From contig CBFHLC010000006.1 of NCBI GenBank assembly GCA_965656605.1, positions 1 through 64,000 on the forward strand: DNA of 64,000 nt, read 5' to 3'. The stretch's first letter is position 1. Each line of letters begins with the position of its first letter. Below, in pieces: positions 34,965 through 44,115 of the stretch. This DNA is from Litorivicinus sp965656605. Lineage in GTDB: Bacteria > Pseudomonadota > Gammaproteobacteria > Pseudomonadales > Litorivicinaceae. A model generated the notes under the pieces. It ran no database searches. It saw only the letters and a program-made list of their open reading frames with translations, and was not told the DNA's origin. The position numbers and the translations under genes are program-made.

Positions 34965-36097
34965 GTGCGGTGCTGCCAACGCAGGGTGTTCGTACCCCCG
35001 GATTGCCAGATCCTATTTTGTTTTGGTCTGCCTTGGCGTTGTCCTTGCTGGGTGTGGTCATGGTCGGGTCAGCCAGTGTTGAATATGCCGAGAGCATTTC
35101 GGGCAATCCGTGGCATTTCCAAATTCGTCACGCTATCTACTGGATGATGGCGGCCAGCGCCGGAGGTGTTTTCGCAGCGATCGATCCACAGTGGTTCCAT
35201 CGGCACAGCCAAAAATTTTACTGGCTGGGACTGGCACTGCTGATTGCGGTGTTCCTTCCGGGTATTGGTAAGACGGTAAACGGCTCAACTCGCTGGCTGA
35301 ATCTGGGCATTTTGAATTTGCAGGCCTCTGAAGTGGCCAAGCTGTGTTTGACCTTCTACATCGCAAGCTTCCTGGTGCGCTTTGGCAAAGAGGCGGTCGA
35401 TACCTTTTGGGGCTTCCTGCGTCCGGTCATCGTGACCACCTTGTATGGCGCGTTGTTGTTGATGGAGCCGGATCTGGGCGCGTTTGTGATCATGTTCGGC
35501 ATGGTGCTGTGCGTCTTGTTCCTGGCCGGCACCCGGGTGTGGATCTGGGCCATGATGCTGGTCGCGGCAGCTTTCTTAGTGTTCCTGGCGATCAAGTTTG
35601 CGGACTATCGAACCAAACGAGTCATGGTGTTACTGGATCCTTGGCAGTACCGATTCTCGGAGGCCTATCAGCTGACGCAAGCCTTGCTGGCCTTTGGGCA
35701 GGGCGGATGGTTTGGAACGGGCCTAGGTAACAGTGTGCAAAAGCAGTTCTACCTGCCCGAGGCCCACACCGACTTTCTGTTCGCCATTTTGGCTGAAGAG
35801 CTGGGGCTGATTGGCGCACTCAGCGTCGTTGCGATATTTGCCACCGTGGTTTGGCGCTCCTTTGCGATCGCGCGCATGGCCGAGCACGCCGGACAGTTCT
35901 TTAATGCCTATGTCGCGTATTGCTGTGCCTTGCTGTTTGCGGCGCAGGCAGCGGTCAACATGGGTGTGAACACTGGCCTATTGCCGACGACTGGCTTGAC
36001 TCTACCGTTCATGAGCTATGGCGGGTCATCCTTGCTGGTCAGCGGAATCATGCTGGGTTTGTTGCAGCGGATTCGCTACGAGGTGGACCATGCCTAA
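34961..36097 (+). CDS. ftsW: Septal peptidoglycan polymerase FtsW
   Basis: A 378-residue SEDS-family glycosyltransferase with about ten membrane helices. It polymerises septal glycan strands with FtsI. The conserved segments are NGSTRWLNLGILNLQASEVA, the catalytic-aspartate loop region, LPEAHTDFLFAILAEELG, and the C-terminal GLLPTTGLTLPFMSYGGSS. The protein ends soon after the last helix. Its last eight bases overlap murG. Confidence 0.97.
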   Translation: MSAVLPTQGVRTPGLPDPILFWSALALSLLGVVMVGSASVEYAESISGNPWHFQIRHAIYWMMAASAGGVFAAIDPQWFHRHSQKFYWLGLALLIAVFLPGIGKTVNGSTRWLNLGILNLQASEVAKLCLTFYIASFLVRFGKEAVDTFWGFLRPVIVTTLYGALLLMEPDLGAFVIMFGMVLCVLFLAGTRVWIWAMMLVAAAFLVFLAIKFADYRTKRVMVLLDPWQYRFSEAYQLTQALLAFGQGGWFGTGLGNSVQKQFYLPEAHTDFLFAILAEELGLIGALSVVAIFATVVWRSFAIARMAEHAGQFFNAYVAYCCALLFAAQAAVNMGVNTGLLPTTGLTLPFMSYGGSSLLVSGIMLGLLQRIRYEVDHA

Positions 36098-37145
36098 GCT
36101 TGCGATGATTATGGCCGGCGGAACCGGCGGGCACGTCTTCCCAGCCTTGGCGTTGGCCGAGCAGTTAGTGGCGCGTGGCTGGAGTATTCACTGGTTAGGC
36201 GGCAGCACCGGTATCGAGACTCGCGCTGTCCCCCAAGCCGGCTACCCGATGACTGTCTTGGGCACCCAAGGATTACGCGGCAAGGGGCTGGCTAAAAAGC
36301 TGCGCGGTGTCATTGCGCTGGTTAAGGCCATCGTCAGTGCGATCAAGGTGCTGCGTCAGCACCAGCCCGCGGTGGTGGTCAGTCTGGGGGGCTATACCGC
36401 CGGCCCCGGTGGCTTAGCTGCCAAGCTGCTGGGCATCCCGGTCGTATTGCACGAACAAAATGCCGTGCCTGGTTTAACCAATAAAGTGTTGGCGCGTCTG
36501 GCCAGTGCTCAGGCTCAGGCTTTCGATAAGACATTGCCTGGTGCGCACACCACGGGCAATCCCGTGCGTGCCGATATTTTGGCCTTGCCGGCACCGGTAT
36601 TGCAGGCCCACGCCATTCCACGGCTGTTGGTCTTTGGTGGCTCGCAAGGGGCGCAGGCTCTAAATCAGACGGTGCCGGCTGCGATTGCTCAGTCCGGCGT
36701 TCAGGTCGACGTGCTGCACCAAGCCGGACGCGATCAAGTGGCGGCGACGCAGGCCTTGTATCAGGCGGCCGGTGTAGAAGCTCAGGTCGTTGAATTCCTT
36801 GATGACATGGCCCAGGCCTACCAGTGGGCGGATTTGGCGATCGGGCGCAGTGGGGCCTTGACTGTGAGCGAGCTGGCGGCGGTGGGTTTGCCGGCTATTT
36901 TGGTGCCATTGCCAATCGCGGTCGACGACCACCAAACCGCCAACGGCCGCTGGTTGGAGCGTGCCGGTGCAGCCGAGATCGTGCTGCAGTCGCAATTGGC
37001 AGAACAATTACCCAAGCGCTTAAAAAGCTGGTTGTGTCAGCCCGATGTTTTATTTGCAGCGGCCCAGCGCGGCCATGCATTGGCGATTCGCGATGCCGCG
37101 CCTCGCCTCGCTGATATAGTAGAGAGTCACGCCCATGTTAAGTAA
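36090..37145 (+). CDS. murG: Lipid II synthase MurG
   Basis: A 351-residue GT-B glycosyltransferase on the inner face of the membrane, adding GlcNAc to lipid I. Start MPKLAMIMAGGTGGHVFPAL with the first glycine loop is standard. VSLGGYTAGPGGLAA, HEQNAVPGLTNKVLAR, VFGGSQGAQALN and IGRSGALTVSELAAVGLP follow. A reading 24 codons longer exists but overlaps ftsW far more and is not conserved. Confidence 0.97.
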   Translation: MPKLAMIMAGGTGGHVFPALALAEQLVARGWSIHWLGGSTGIETRAVPQAGYPMTVLGTQGLRGKGLAKKLRGVIALVKAIVSAIKVLRQHQPAVVVSLGGYTAGPGGLAAKLLGIPVVLHEQNAVPGLTNKVLARLASAQAQAFDKTLPGAHTTGNPVRADILALPAPVLQAHAIPRLLVFGGSQGAQALNQTVPAAIAQSGVQVDVLHQAGRDQVAATQALYQAAGVEAQVVEFLDDMAQAYQWADLAIGRSGALTVSELAAVGLPAILVPLPIAVDDHQTANGRWLERAGAAEIVLQSQLAEQLPKRLKSWLCQPDVLFAAAQRGHALAIRDAAPRLADIVESHAHVK

Positions 37146-38535
37146 TCCTATGCGCCGAATTCAGGGCATCCACTTCATCGGAATCGGTGGCAGCGGAATG
37201 TCGGGTATTGCCGAGGTCATGCTGACCCTGGGCTACCGAATTAGCGGCAGTGATTTGGCGCAGTCACCGTCGACTCAGCGCCTGATCGATCAGGGTGCCC
37301 GGGTATGTCTGGGACATCAGGCAGAAAACTTGGGTGATGCCGACGTGGTGGTCGTGTCCAGCGCGGTCAACGAGCAAAACCCCGAAGTTAAAGCCGCTCG
37401 CGCAAAGCGCATCCCAGTGGTTCGTCGGGCGGTGATGCTGGCTGAGTTAATGCGTTTCCGTCATGGCATCGCGGTGGCCGGCACCCACGGCAAAACCACC
37501 ACCACCAGCTTGCTGGCCTCAATTTTGAACGCCGCACAGCTGGATCCGACCTTTGTGATTGGTGGCCGGCTGAATGCCGCGGGTACCAACGCCCGTCTGG
37601 GCCAAAGCGATCTGCTGGTGGCCGAGGCGGACGAGAGCGACGCCAGTTTCTTGGATCTGTTGCCGATGACGGCGCTGATCACCAATATCGAGCCGGACCA
37701 TATGGACACCTACGGCGGTGATTTTGAGAATCTCAAAGCCGCCTTTAAGCAGTTCGTTCACAACCTGCCGTTCTACGGCTTGGCCGTGGTGTGTGGAGAT
37801 GATCCGGTGATCCGCTCAATGTTGCCCCAGTTCGAGCGTCCTCTGCTGACCTATGGCATCGATACCGACTGTGACTATCGTGCCCATGATTTGCGAGTGG
37901 ACGGTCTGATGACTCACTTCCGCGTAGTCGGGCCCAAAGGGTTTGAGGCCGAATTCGCGCTGGGTATGCCGGGGCACCACAATGTTTTAAACGCGATGGC
38001 GTGTATTGCTGTGGCGTTAGATCAAGGGGTCGCGGTCAGCGACATCCAAACCGGGCTCGCTCAGTTCGAGGGTGTAGGGCGTCGTTTTCAGTCCCATGGG
38101 CACTTTGCGTTGCCGCAGGGCGGTCAGGTCCACCTGGTGGATGACTACGGTCATCACCCCACAGAGGTGGAAGCCACCCTGAAGGCAGCCCGTGCAGCCT
38201 TCCCGGAGCAAAAAATTAGCTTGGTGTTCCAGCCGCATCGTTTTACCCGCACTCGAGATTGCTTTGATGAATTCGTTCGCGTTTTGGAAGCGGTCGATCA
38301 ATTAGTGTTACTGGACGTGTATCCCGCAGGGGAATCCCCCATTGCGCAGGCAGATAGTAGAGCACTGGCGACAGCGCTGCGTTTACGTGGCAAAGTGAGT
38401 CCGATGGTGGTAACACAACCCGAAGAAGTTGGTGATACACTGATTCCTCTGCTGCAAGACGGCGGTGTATTGATTACCCAAGGTGCTGGGGACGTAGGAC
38501 GTCTGCCCGGGCTTTTGGCGCAGGAATTAAAATGA
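37135..38535 (+). CDS. murC: UDP-MurNAc:L-alanine ligase
   Basis: A 466-residue Mur ligase starting the stem peptide with L-alanine. It contains HFIGIGGSGMSGIAEVML (UDP-binding), the ATP loop VAGTHGKTTTTSLLA, EADESDASFL, and DYGHHPTEVEATLKAAR. ATG 37135 has a purine-rich site nine bases upstream and is preferred to ATG 37150. It overlaps murG by 11 bases and ddlB by three (ATGA). Confidence 0.97.
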   Translation: MLSNPMRRIQGIHFIGIGGSGMSGIAEVMLTLGYRISGSDLAQSPSTQRLIDQGARVCLGHQAENLGDADVVVVSSAVNEQNPEVKAARAKRIPVVRRAVMLAELMRFRHGIAVAGTHGKTTTTSLLASILNAAQLDPTFVIGGRLNAAGTNARLGQSDLLVAEADESDASFLDLLPMTALITNIEPDHMDTYGGDFENLKAAFKQFVHNLPFYGLAVVCGDDPVIRSMLPQFERPLLTYGIDTDCDYRAHDLRVDGLMTHFRVVGPKGFEAEFALGMPGHHNVLNAMACIAVALDQGVAVSDIQTGLAQFEGVGRRFQSHGHFALPQGGQVHLVDDYGHHPTEVEATLKAARAAFPEQKISLVFQPHRFTRTRDCFDEFVRVLEAVDQLVLLDVYPAGESPIAQADSRALATALRLRGKVSPMVVTQPEEVGDTLIPLLQDGGVLITQGAGDVGRLPGLLAQELK

Positions 38536-39431
38536 CAGGCACAGTGGCCGTGCTCATGGGTGGAACCAGTTCCGAACGCGACGTCTCGCTAGCGAGCGGT
38601 CGTGCGGTATTGGACGCCTTGCATACGGCCAATGTGGATGCGTTTGCGATCGATATGGGCGAGCAGCGCGTGGCTCAGTTGATGGATGCGCAGTTTGATG
38701 TGGCGTTCGTGATCGAGCACGGCGGCATGGGCGAGGATGGTCACCTGCAGGCCATCTTGGCGGCCATGGGCAAGCCGTACACAGGATCGAATGCAGCCGC
38801 CTGTGCGTTGGCCATGAACAAGGAACACACCAAGTCGATCTGGCGTGATCTGGGATTGCCCGTGGCAGATTCCATGATCCTTAGTCCGGGTTGTGACTTT
38901 GATCAAGCGTTCGAGCGTCTGGCCCCCAAGGTGATGGTCAAGCCGGTCGCCGAGGGATCCAGCGTTGGCAATCACATCTGCCACGATGCACAGCAGCTGC
39001 GTCAGGCCTATCAGGCGTCCGAGCAATTCGGCCCGATCATGGCCGAGCGCTTTATCGAAGGTGACGAATACACCTGCGCTATCGTGGACGATCAAGCCTT
39101 GCCCATGATTCGAATCGAGGCGCAAAGCGGCGTATATGACTACGCAGCTAAATACCAAACCGGCGATACCCAATACCACATCCCTTGTGGTCTGGATCCT
39201 GCAACTGAGCAGCAAGCCCAAGCGCTGTGCCTAGCGGCCAATCAGGCGCTGGGATGCAGCATGTGGAGTCGAGTGGATTTGATCGCCGGCCCCGAGGGCT
39301 TCGTTTTACTCGAGGTCAACACCGTGCCTGGCATGACTGAAACCTCGTTGGTACCCAAGGCGGCTGCAGCGGCCGGACTCGATTTCCCGCAGCTATGCAA
39401 GAAACTGGTGGAGATGGCGTATGAGCGTTAG
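38532..39431 (+). CDS. ddlB: D-alanine:D-alanine ligase
   Basis: A 299-residue ATP-grasp ligase making the D-Ala-D-Ala dipeptide used by MurF. It contains VLMGGTSSERDVSLASG, EHGGMGEDGHLQAILAAMG, YTGSNAAACALAMNK, VKPVAEGSSVG and the C-terminal VNTVPGMTETSLVPKAA. The usual motif LHGxxGEDG reads EHGGMGEDG here. Overlaps ftsQ by 11 bases. Confidence 0.97.
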   Translation: MTGTVAVLMGGTSSERDVSLASGRAVLDALHTANVDAFAIDMGEQRVAQLMDAQFDVAFVIEHGGMGEDGHLQAILAAMGKPYTGSNAAACALAMNKEHTKSIWRDLGLPVADSMILSPGCDFDQAFERLAPKVMVKPVAEGSSVGNHICHDAQQLRQAYQASEQFGPIMAERFIEGDEYTCAIVDDQALPMIRIEAQSGVYDYAAKYQTGDTQYHIPCGLDPATEQQAQALCLAANQALGCSMWSRVDLIAGPEGFVLLEVNTVPGMTETSLVPKAAAAAGLDFPQLCKKLVEMAYER

Positions 39432-40206
39432 ATCGCGCAAGCGTCGTAGCGGCGCTCAGCGGGTTCGCAAGTACGAGCGGCCCAGCTGGATGAAGCTGCC
39501 ACGCATGTCGTTTCAAGTCAGTCTGTGGGGCGGCGTGCTGTGTGCTGTGATGGCGGCTTTTGGCAGTGTGGCTGTGATCGCCAGTCAGCAGTTGTTGGGC
39601 GATTTCGAAGTGTCTCGGATCGAAGTCGAAGGTGATTTGGTTCATCTGCGCCCCGGTCAGGTCCAGGCCCGTCTGGACACGCTGTTGTTGAACCAGCGCA
39701 CCGGCAGCGATCTATCTCAAATTCAGGCTCAGCTGGTCGCCCAGCCATGGATTTCTGAGGCCAGGGTGCGTCGCACTTGGCCTGCGGGATTGCAGATCGA
39801 AGTGATCGAGCAGCGGCCGGTGGCTCAGTGGAACGACACGCAATTCCTGGGTATGCAGGGTGATCTGTTCCAGCCGATCAAGCAGCCGCTGATGGCGTTG
39901 CCTAAATTGGCCGGTCCGATCGGCGCAGAAAATCGCGTGTTCCAGCAGCATCAGCGCTGGCAAGCCGAATTGGCCGAATTGGGCCTGGACTTAGTGGCCA
40001 CCGAATTAGACAGCGAGCTAGGTTGGAAGTTGGGCCTGGCCAGTGGCGTTGAGTTGCAACTGGGCCGGCTCGAGCTGGACTCACGCATGCAACGTTTTGC
40101 TAAAGCCTGGCGCAAGCGCTTGGCGGCGACCCCGAATTTGGCCCATGTCGATCTTCGTTATCGGCATGGTTTAGCCCTAACTTTTGAGAAAACAAACAAT
40201 GGATAA
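39421..40206 (+). CDS. ftsQ: Cell division protein FtsQ
   Basis: A 261-residue bitopic protein of the FtsQLB complex. A basic cytoplasmic N-terminus (RSRKRRSGAQRVRKYER) precedes one membrane helix (about 35-60). A POTRA domain (about 62-130, FEVSRIEVEGDLVHLRPGQV) and a beta domain containing VRRTWPAGLQIEVIEQRPVA follow. The last eight bases overlap ftsA. Confidence 0.94.
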   Translation: MSVRSRKRRSGAQRVRKYERPSWMKLPRMSFQVSLWGGVLCAVMAAFGSVAVIASQQLLGDFEVSRIEVEGDLVHLRPGQVQARLDTLLLNQRTGSDLSQIQAQLVAQPWISEARVRRTWPAGLQIEVIEQRPVAQWNDTQFLGMQGDLFQPIKQPLMALPKLAGPIGAENRVFQQHQRWQAELAELGLDLVATELDSELGWKLGLASGVELQLGRLELDSRMQRFAKAWRKRLAATPNLAHVDLRYRHGLALTFEKTNNG

Positions 40207-41431
40207 GTTGGTCGTCGCACTGGATGCCGGCAGCACACGGGTACGCGCCTTGATCGTCGGTCAAGAGCGTGGCGAGGCCCCCGAAGTGCTGGGGCACGGC
40301 TTCGTCGACTCGAATGGCATTAATCGCTCGACCGTGGTCGATATGGAAGCGGCCACGCGCGCTATTGAATCCGCCCTGAGCAAGGCCGCGGATAATTCCA
40401 GCTACCGCATCCAGTCTGTCACTGCCAATTTGGGCGGTACGCATTTAGCCACGCAACCCAGTGACGGTGCTGTGCCAGTGGCCGAGCTGGAAGTGACCCC
40501 TGATGACGTTCAGCGGGTCCACGACGCGGCCCGGGCGATCCAGTTGGTGCCCGGACAAAGCGTGGTCGAGGTGGTCAGTCGTCAGTATCTGATTGACGGT
40601 CAGCAGGGCATCAAGGTGCCCACCGGCATGAGCGGCGTGCGCCTAGCCGCCGAGGTCACCCTGGTCACGGGTTCTGAAGCCACGGCAGCTAACTTTCGTA
40701 AATGCATTAATTCTGCCGGCGTCGAGTGCGACCGCGTCGTGCCTAACGCGCTGGCAGCTGCGACGGCCTGCCTGGCCGACGCTGACAAAGAATTGGGTGT
40801 GTGCCTTGTCGACATCGGCGGTGGCACAACGGATGTGGCGGTCTTCAAAGACGGCGCGTTGCAGTACATGTCTGTCCTGCCAGTCGCCGGCGAGAACCTA
40901 ACCAAAGATTTAGCCGTCGCGGCCCACATCGACATCACCGATGCGGAGGCGATTAAGTGTAAGTACGGCACAGCTTATCTGGACCCCGAATTGGATGGCG
41001 AGCGTATGGAGGAATCCATTCCCGTGCGTCGTATCGATGGCGTGGAATCCGCCGATTGGTCCCGTCGTCTAGTGGTCGACTATACCCAGCCACGGATTCG
41101 CGAAATTCTAGAGCTGGTCGGCGGTCAGATCGCCTCGAGCGGCCTAGGTGATGTGCTCGGCGCAGGTGTGGTTCTAACCGGTGGTACCGCGCGCCTCGAG
41201 CGCATTGCACCACTGGCGAAAAGTATTTTGGGCTTGCCAGTACGGCTGGGCCAAATCCAAGGCCTCAAAGCCGAGGCCAAGTTTCTAGCCGATCCAGGAA
41301 TGGCCGGTTTAGCAGGGCTTGCCATGACGGCATGCAAAAACGAGCAAACGCAAGGGCGAGCCAAGCCCCGCAAAGCTCAGGGGATAAGCGGCTTTAAAGC
41401 AGGTCTACAGCGCCTGTTTAAGCAATTTTGA
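40199..41431 (+). CDS. ftsA: Cell division protein FtsA
   Basis: A 410-residue actin-family ATPase that tethers FtsZ filaments to the membrane and signals to FtsQLB and FtsN. Nucleotide-binding segments are ALDAGSTRVRALIVG, CLVDIGGGTTDVAVF and VVLTGGTARLERIAPLA. The C-terminal amphipathic membrane-targeting helix FKAGLQRLFKQF is intact. ATG 40199 is chosen over a TTG five codons earlier. ftsZ starts 31 bases later. Confidence 0.97.
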   Translation: MDKLVVALDAGSTRVRALIVGQERGEAPEVLGHGFVDSNGINRSTVVDMEAATRAIESALSKAADNSSYRIQSVTANLGGTHLATQPSDGAVPVAELEVTPDDVQRVHDAARAIQLVPGQSVVEVVSRQYLIDGQQGIKVPTGMSGVRLAAEVTLVTGSEATAANFRKCINSAGVECDRVVPNALAAATACLADADKELGVCLVDIGGGTTDVAVFKDGALQYMSVLPVAGENLTKDLAVAAHIDITDAEAIKCKYGTAYLDPELDGERMEESIPVRRIDGVESADWSRRLVVDYTQPRIREILELVGGQIASSGLGDVLGAGVVLTGGTARLERIAPLAKSILGLPVRLGQIQGLKAEAKFLADPGMAGLAGLAMTACKNEQTQGRAKPRKAQGISGFKAGLQRLFKQF

Positions 41432-41462
41432 TCAACATAAATAAAACAGCAGGAAAACAGCC

Positions 41463-42611
41463 ATGAATTTTGATTTAGTCGACCAAAGCGGCAGCTCCGC
41501 AGTCATTAAGGTCATCGGCGTCGGTGGAGGTGGTGGTAACGCCATCATGCACATGGCCGAAGCGAACGTGACCGGCGTTGAGTTCGTTTGCGCGAACACC
41601 GACAACCAAGCCTTAGGCAAGTCGTCGAACGTGACCAGCGTTCAGATCGGCCAGAACGTTACCCGCGGTTTGGGTGCCGGCGCGAACCCCGAAGTCGGCC
41701 GCAACGCGGCGATGGAAGACCGCGATGCGATCGCAGAGGCCATCCAAGGCGCTGACATGCTATTCATCACTGCCGGTATGGGCGGTGGCACAGGTACCGG
41801 TGCTGCACCGGTCGTGGCCGAAGTGGCGCGCGAGCTGGGCATCCTAACCGTTGCTGTCGTTACAAAGCCGTTTAGCTTTGAAGGCAAGCGTCGTATGCGC
41901 GTGGCCGAAGAAGGCATCGCGGGTCTGGAAAAGAACGTCGACTCGCTGATCACCATCCCTAACGAAAAGCTGCTGCCAGTACTGGGTAGCGATGCGACCT
42001 TGATGCAAGCCTTTGAAGAGGCGAACAATGTTCTGCAGGGCGCCGTGCGCGGTATTGCCGACTTGATCGTGCGTCCTGGCATCATGAACGTCGACTTTGC
42101 TGACGTGCGCACTGTGATGAGCGCAATGGGTCAAGCCATGATGGGTACCAGCACCGCATCAGGTCCGGATCGTGCGATTGAAGCGACTGAAAAAGCGATC
42201 CGTTATCCCTTGCTAGAAGACATCGATTTGAAAGGTGCCCGCGGCATCCTGGTCAACATCACTGCAGGCGCAGGCTTTGGCTTGGGCGAATTCAACACCA
42301 TCGGTGAGATGATCGAAGATATCGCAGACGAGCAGGCGACCATCGTGATCGGCACCGTGATCGACGAGACCATGGAAGACGAGATGAGCGTGACCGTCGT
42401 TGCAACCGGCTTGGCCGAGCGCAGTAACCTAAGTGTGGTTGATGGCGGTCAGCCCATGCAGCAGCCCCAGGTGGTTAATGGATCACCGATGCAGCAGCCG
42501 TCTTTGACTCAGCCTCAGGTGCCTCAAGCTCCGCAGATGATGGCCGCGCCAGCAGCCAGCTCGGCGCCCAGCTTGGACGTTCCTGCGTTCTTGCGTCGCC
42601 AAGCGGACTAA
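41463..42611 (+). CDS. ftsZ: Cell division GTPase FtsZ
   Basis: A 382-residue tubulin homologue forming the Z ring. The tubulin signature GGGTGTGA lies near residues 106-113 and the T7 synergy loop NVDFADVRTVM near 205. The unstructured linker after about residue 320 is rich in Gln, Pro and Met with two MQQP units. The C-terminal peptide LDVPAFLRRQ binds FtsA and other partners. AGGA lies upstream of the ATG in a 31-base gap rich in A and T. Confidence 0.98.
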   Translation: MNFDLVDQSGSSAVIKVIGVGGGGGNAIMHMAEANVTGVEFVCANTDNQALGKSSNVTSVQIGQNVTRGLGAGANPEVGRNAAMEDRDAIAEAIQGADMLFITAGMGGGTGTGAAPVVAEVARELGILTVAVVTKPFSFEGKRRMRVAEEGIAGLEKNVDSLITIPNEKLLPVLGSDATLMQAFEEANNVLQGAVRGIADLIVRPGIMNVDFADVRTVMSAMGQAMMGTSTASGPDRAIEATEKAIRYPLLEDIDLKGARGILVNITAGAGFGLGEFNTIGEMIEDIADEQATIVIGTVIDETMEDEMSVTVVATGLAERSNLSVVDGGQPMQQPQVVNGSPMQQPSLTQPQVPQAPQMMAAPAASSAPSLDVPAFLRRQAD

Positions 42612-42638
42612 ACGCCGCACAACTGCTGTAATACCGTG

Positions 42639-42661
42639 CCGTCTAGGTGGCTCCTAGGCGG
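42639..42661 (+). other. Hairpin between ftsZ and lpxC
   Basis: CCGTCTAGG (42639-42647) pairs with CCTAGGCGG (42653-42661) around the loop TGGCT, nine pairs with one G-T. Flanking GTG and CAC bases can extend it with a bulge. No T-run follows, so it is not a standard intrinsic terminator. It may protect the 3' end of the ftsZ message or attenuate read-through into lpxC. Confidence 0.5.
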
Positions 42662-42680
42662 TGCACAGGCGATGCTGTAG

Positions 42681-42709
42681 TTCGCCTTTTGCGGCGGTCG
42701 GGGTACACT
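42681..42709 (+). promoter_or_regulatory. Possible lpxC promoter
   Basis: TTCGCC at 42681-42686 and TACACT at 42704-42709 with a 17-base spacer. The -10 matches the mra promoter exactly, but the -35 is weak. Transcription would start about 20 bases before the lpxC ATG. Confidence 0.4.
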
Positions 42710-42736
42710 GACCGCTGATTATTTTTCGGGATGGCC

Positions 42737-43648
42737 ATGATCAGACAAAGGACACTGGGTAATGTGATTCGCGCCACTGGCGTGGGACTGCATTCCGGTG
42801 AAAAAGTCTATCTCACCTTGCGTCCCGCCCCTGATGACAAGGGCATCGTGTTTCGTCGAGTGGATCTGGATCCAACCGTAGAGACTCCCGCTCACGCTCT
42901 GTCAGTTTCTGATACACAAATGGCCACGCGCCTAGGTTACGGTGACGCCAGCATCTCGACGGTTGAGCACTTTTTAAGTGCCGTCAGTGCCATGGGCATC
43001 GACAATATGATCGTGGATGTGAACCGGCCTGAGTTGCCGATCATGGACGGCAGTGCCGCTCCTTTTGTGTTTTTGATCCAATCTGCAGGGATTCGCGAGC
43101 AAACCTCGCCCAAGAAATTCCTCAAAATTTTAAAACCTGTTGAAGTGCGCCATCCGGACAAGTTTGCGCGGCTGCAGCCTTTTGACGGCTATCGCATTAC
43201 CTTCGAGATTGAATACGATCACCCCTCGATCCCTAAAGACCAGCAAAACATTAGCGTCGACATTACCACCACCGGATTTATCCGAGAGGTCAGCCGGGCA
43301 CGGACCTACGGGTTCATGCGGGACATCGAGTTTTTGCGCAAAAATGACTTGGCCAAAGGCGGCAGTACCGACAACGCCATCGTGCTAGGTGAAGACGGCA
43401 TCCTGAACGAGGGTGGTTTGCGTTATGCGAACGAATTCGTAAAGCACAAAGTGTTGGATGCGGTCGGCGATTTGGCCCTTGCGGGACACAATCTGGTCGG
43501 CGAAATGGTCGCCAAGAAATCAGGCCACGGTTTGAATAATGACCTAGTTCGAGCCCTGCTGGCGGACCCCGACGCGTGGTGCATTGAAACCTATGACTCG
43601 ATCGAGGACTGCCCGGTCAGCTTTGCTCAGCCGTCTTTGGATCTTTGA
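42737..43648 (+). CDS. lpxC: UDP-3-O-acyl-N-acetylglucosamine deacetylase
   Basis: A 303-residue zinc deacetylase performing the committed step of lipid A synthesis. Zinc ligands align with E. coli: His78 in VEHFLSA, and His237 and Asp241 in KHKVLDAVGDLAL. The catalytic His is in KKSGHGLNN. ATG 42737 (MIRQRTLGNVIRATGVGLHS) matches the family start and has GGGA five bases upstream. An ATG two codons earlier has no usable site. Its end overlaps the convergent dciA gene by 22 bases. Confidence 0.96.
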   Translation: MIRQRTLGNVIRATGVGLHSGEKVYLTLRPAPDDKGIVFRRVDLDPTVETPAHALSVSDTQMATRLGYGDASISTVEHFLSAVSAMGIDNMIVDVNRPELPIMDGSAAPFVFLIQSAGIREQTSPKKFLKILKPVEVRHPDKFARLQPFDGYRITFEIEYDHPSIPKDQQNISVDITTTGFIREVSRARTYGFMRDIEFLRKNDLAKGGSTDNAIVLGEDGILNEGGLRYANEFVKHKVLDAVGDLALAGHNLVGEMVAKKSGHGLNNDLVRALLADPDAWCIETYDSIEDCPVSFAQPSLDL

Positions 43649-44043
43649 AGCGCCCGCGCTAGAAAATCATCAATCTCTACAGATTCCGGCGCCTGTAATT
43701 GTTCTGCGAAATGAGCCGGCGCATCCCAGGATCGACCTAGGACCCATTTGATTCGTTTTAATCCACGAAAATCCGCTAATCGGGCCAGGCCTGTGACCAA
43801 TTGATCGTTTAGAAAACGCGCTTCTAAAGCATGCGCGCGGTCGTTAATCACCAGGGTCAGGGTTCCGGTTTGCAATGCCCCAACTCGCACTTGATCGACC
43901 CACTCGACGTCTAGGCGCGCGCGAACCTGCTGTGTCAGGCGTTCTAGTCTAGCCAAAGCGGCCAACCTGTCGGCCACACTGCCTTGTGTCAACAGTGTGC
44001 TAAATCCCGTGGGACCCTTGAATTTGTCCATGACCAATAGCAT
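43627..44043 (-). CDS. dciA: DUF721 protein, DciA-type helicase loader
   Basis: A 138-residue DUF721 protein. DciA loads the replicative helicase DnaB in most bacteria that lack DnaC, and in Pseudomonas its gene also lies between lpxC and secA. The conserved N-terminal domain covers about residues 15-110, with VWVDQV-like EWVDQVRVGAL, GTLTLVINDRAHALEARFL and a final helix with GLKRIKWVLG. The start could be ATG 44043 or ATG 44031. Neither has a clear ribosome site. Convergent with lpxC, divergent from secA. Confidence 0.85.
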   Translation of the reverse strand: MLLVMDKFKGPTGFSTLLTQGSVADRLAALARLERLTQQVRARLDVEWVDQVRVGALQTGTLTLVINDRAHALEARFLNDQLVTGLARLADFRGLKRIKWVLGRSWDAPAHFAEQLQAPESVEIDDFLARALQRSKDG

Positions 44044-44071
44044 GACGGGTTAGGTGCCAACGGGCTATACT
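44043..44071 (+). promoter_or_regulatory. Possible secA promoter
   Basis: A good -10 TATACT at 44066-44071, with a poor -35 (TGACGG at 44043-44048) at 17 bases. It would overlap the first codon of the divergent dciA gene, so secA and dciA expression may interfere. No secM-like leader gene precedes secA. Confidence 0.4.
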
Positions 44072-44115
44072 CGGGCGCTAAAATTTATAAGCACCACCTC
44101 TACTAAGGACGAGCA

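Noticed and set aside
38589..39221. A 210-codon frame antisense to ddlB
   Set aside because: Shadow of a complete, motif-verified ddlB; no independent support.
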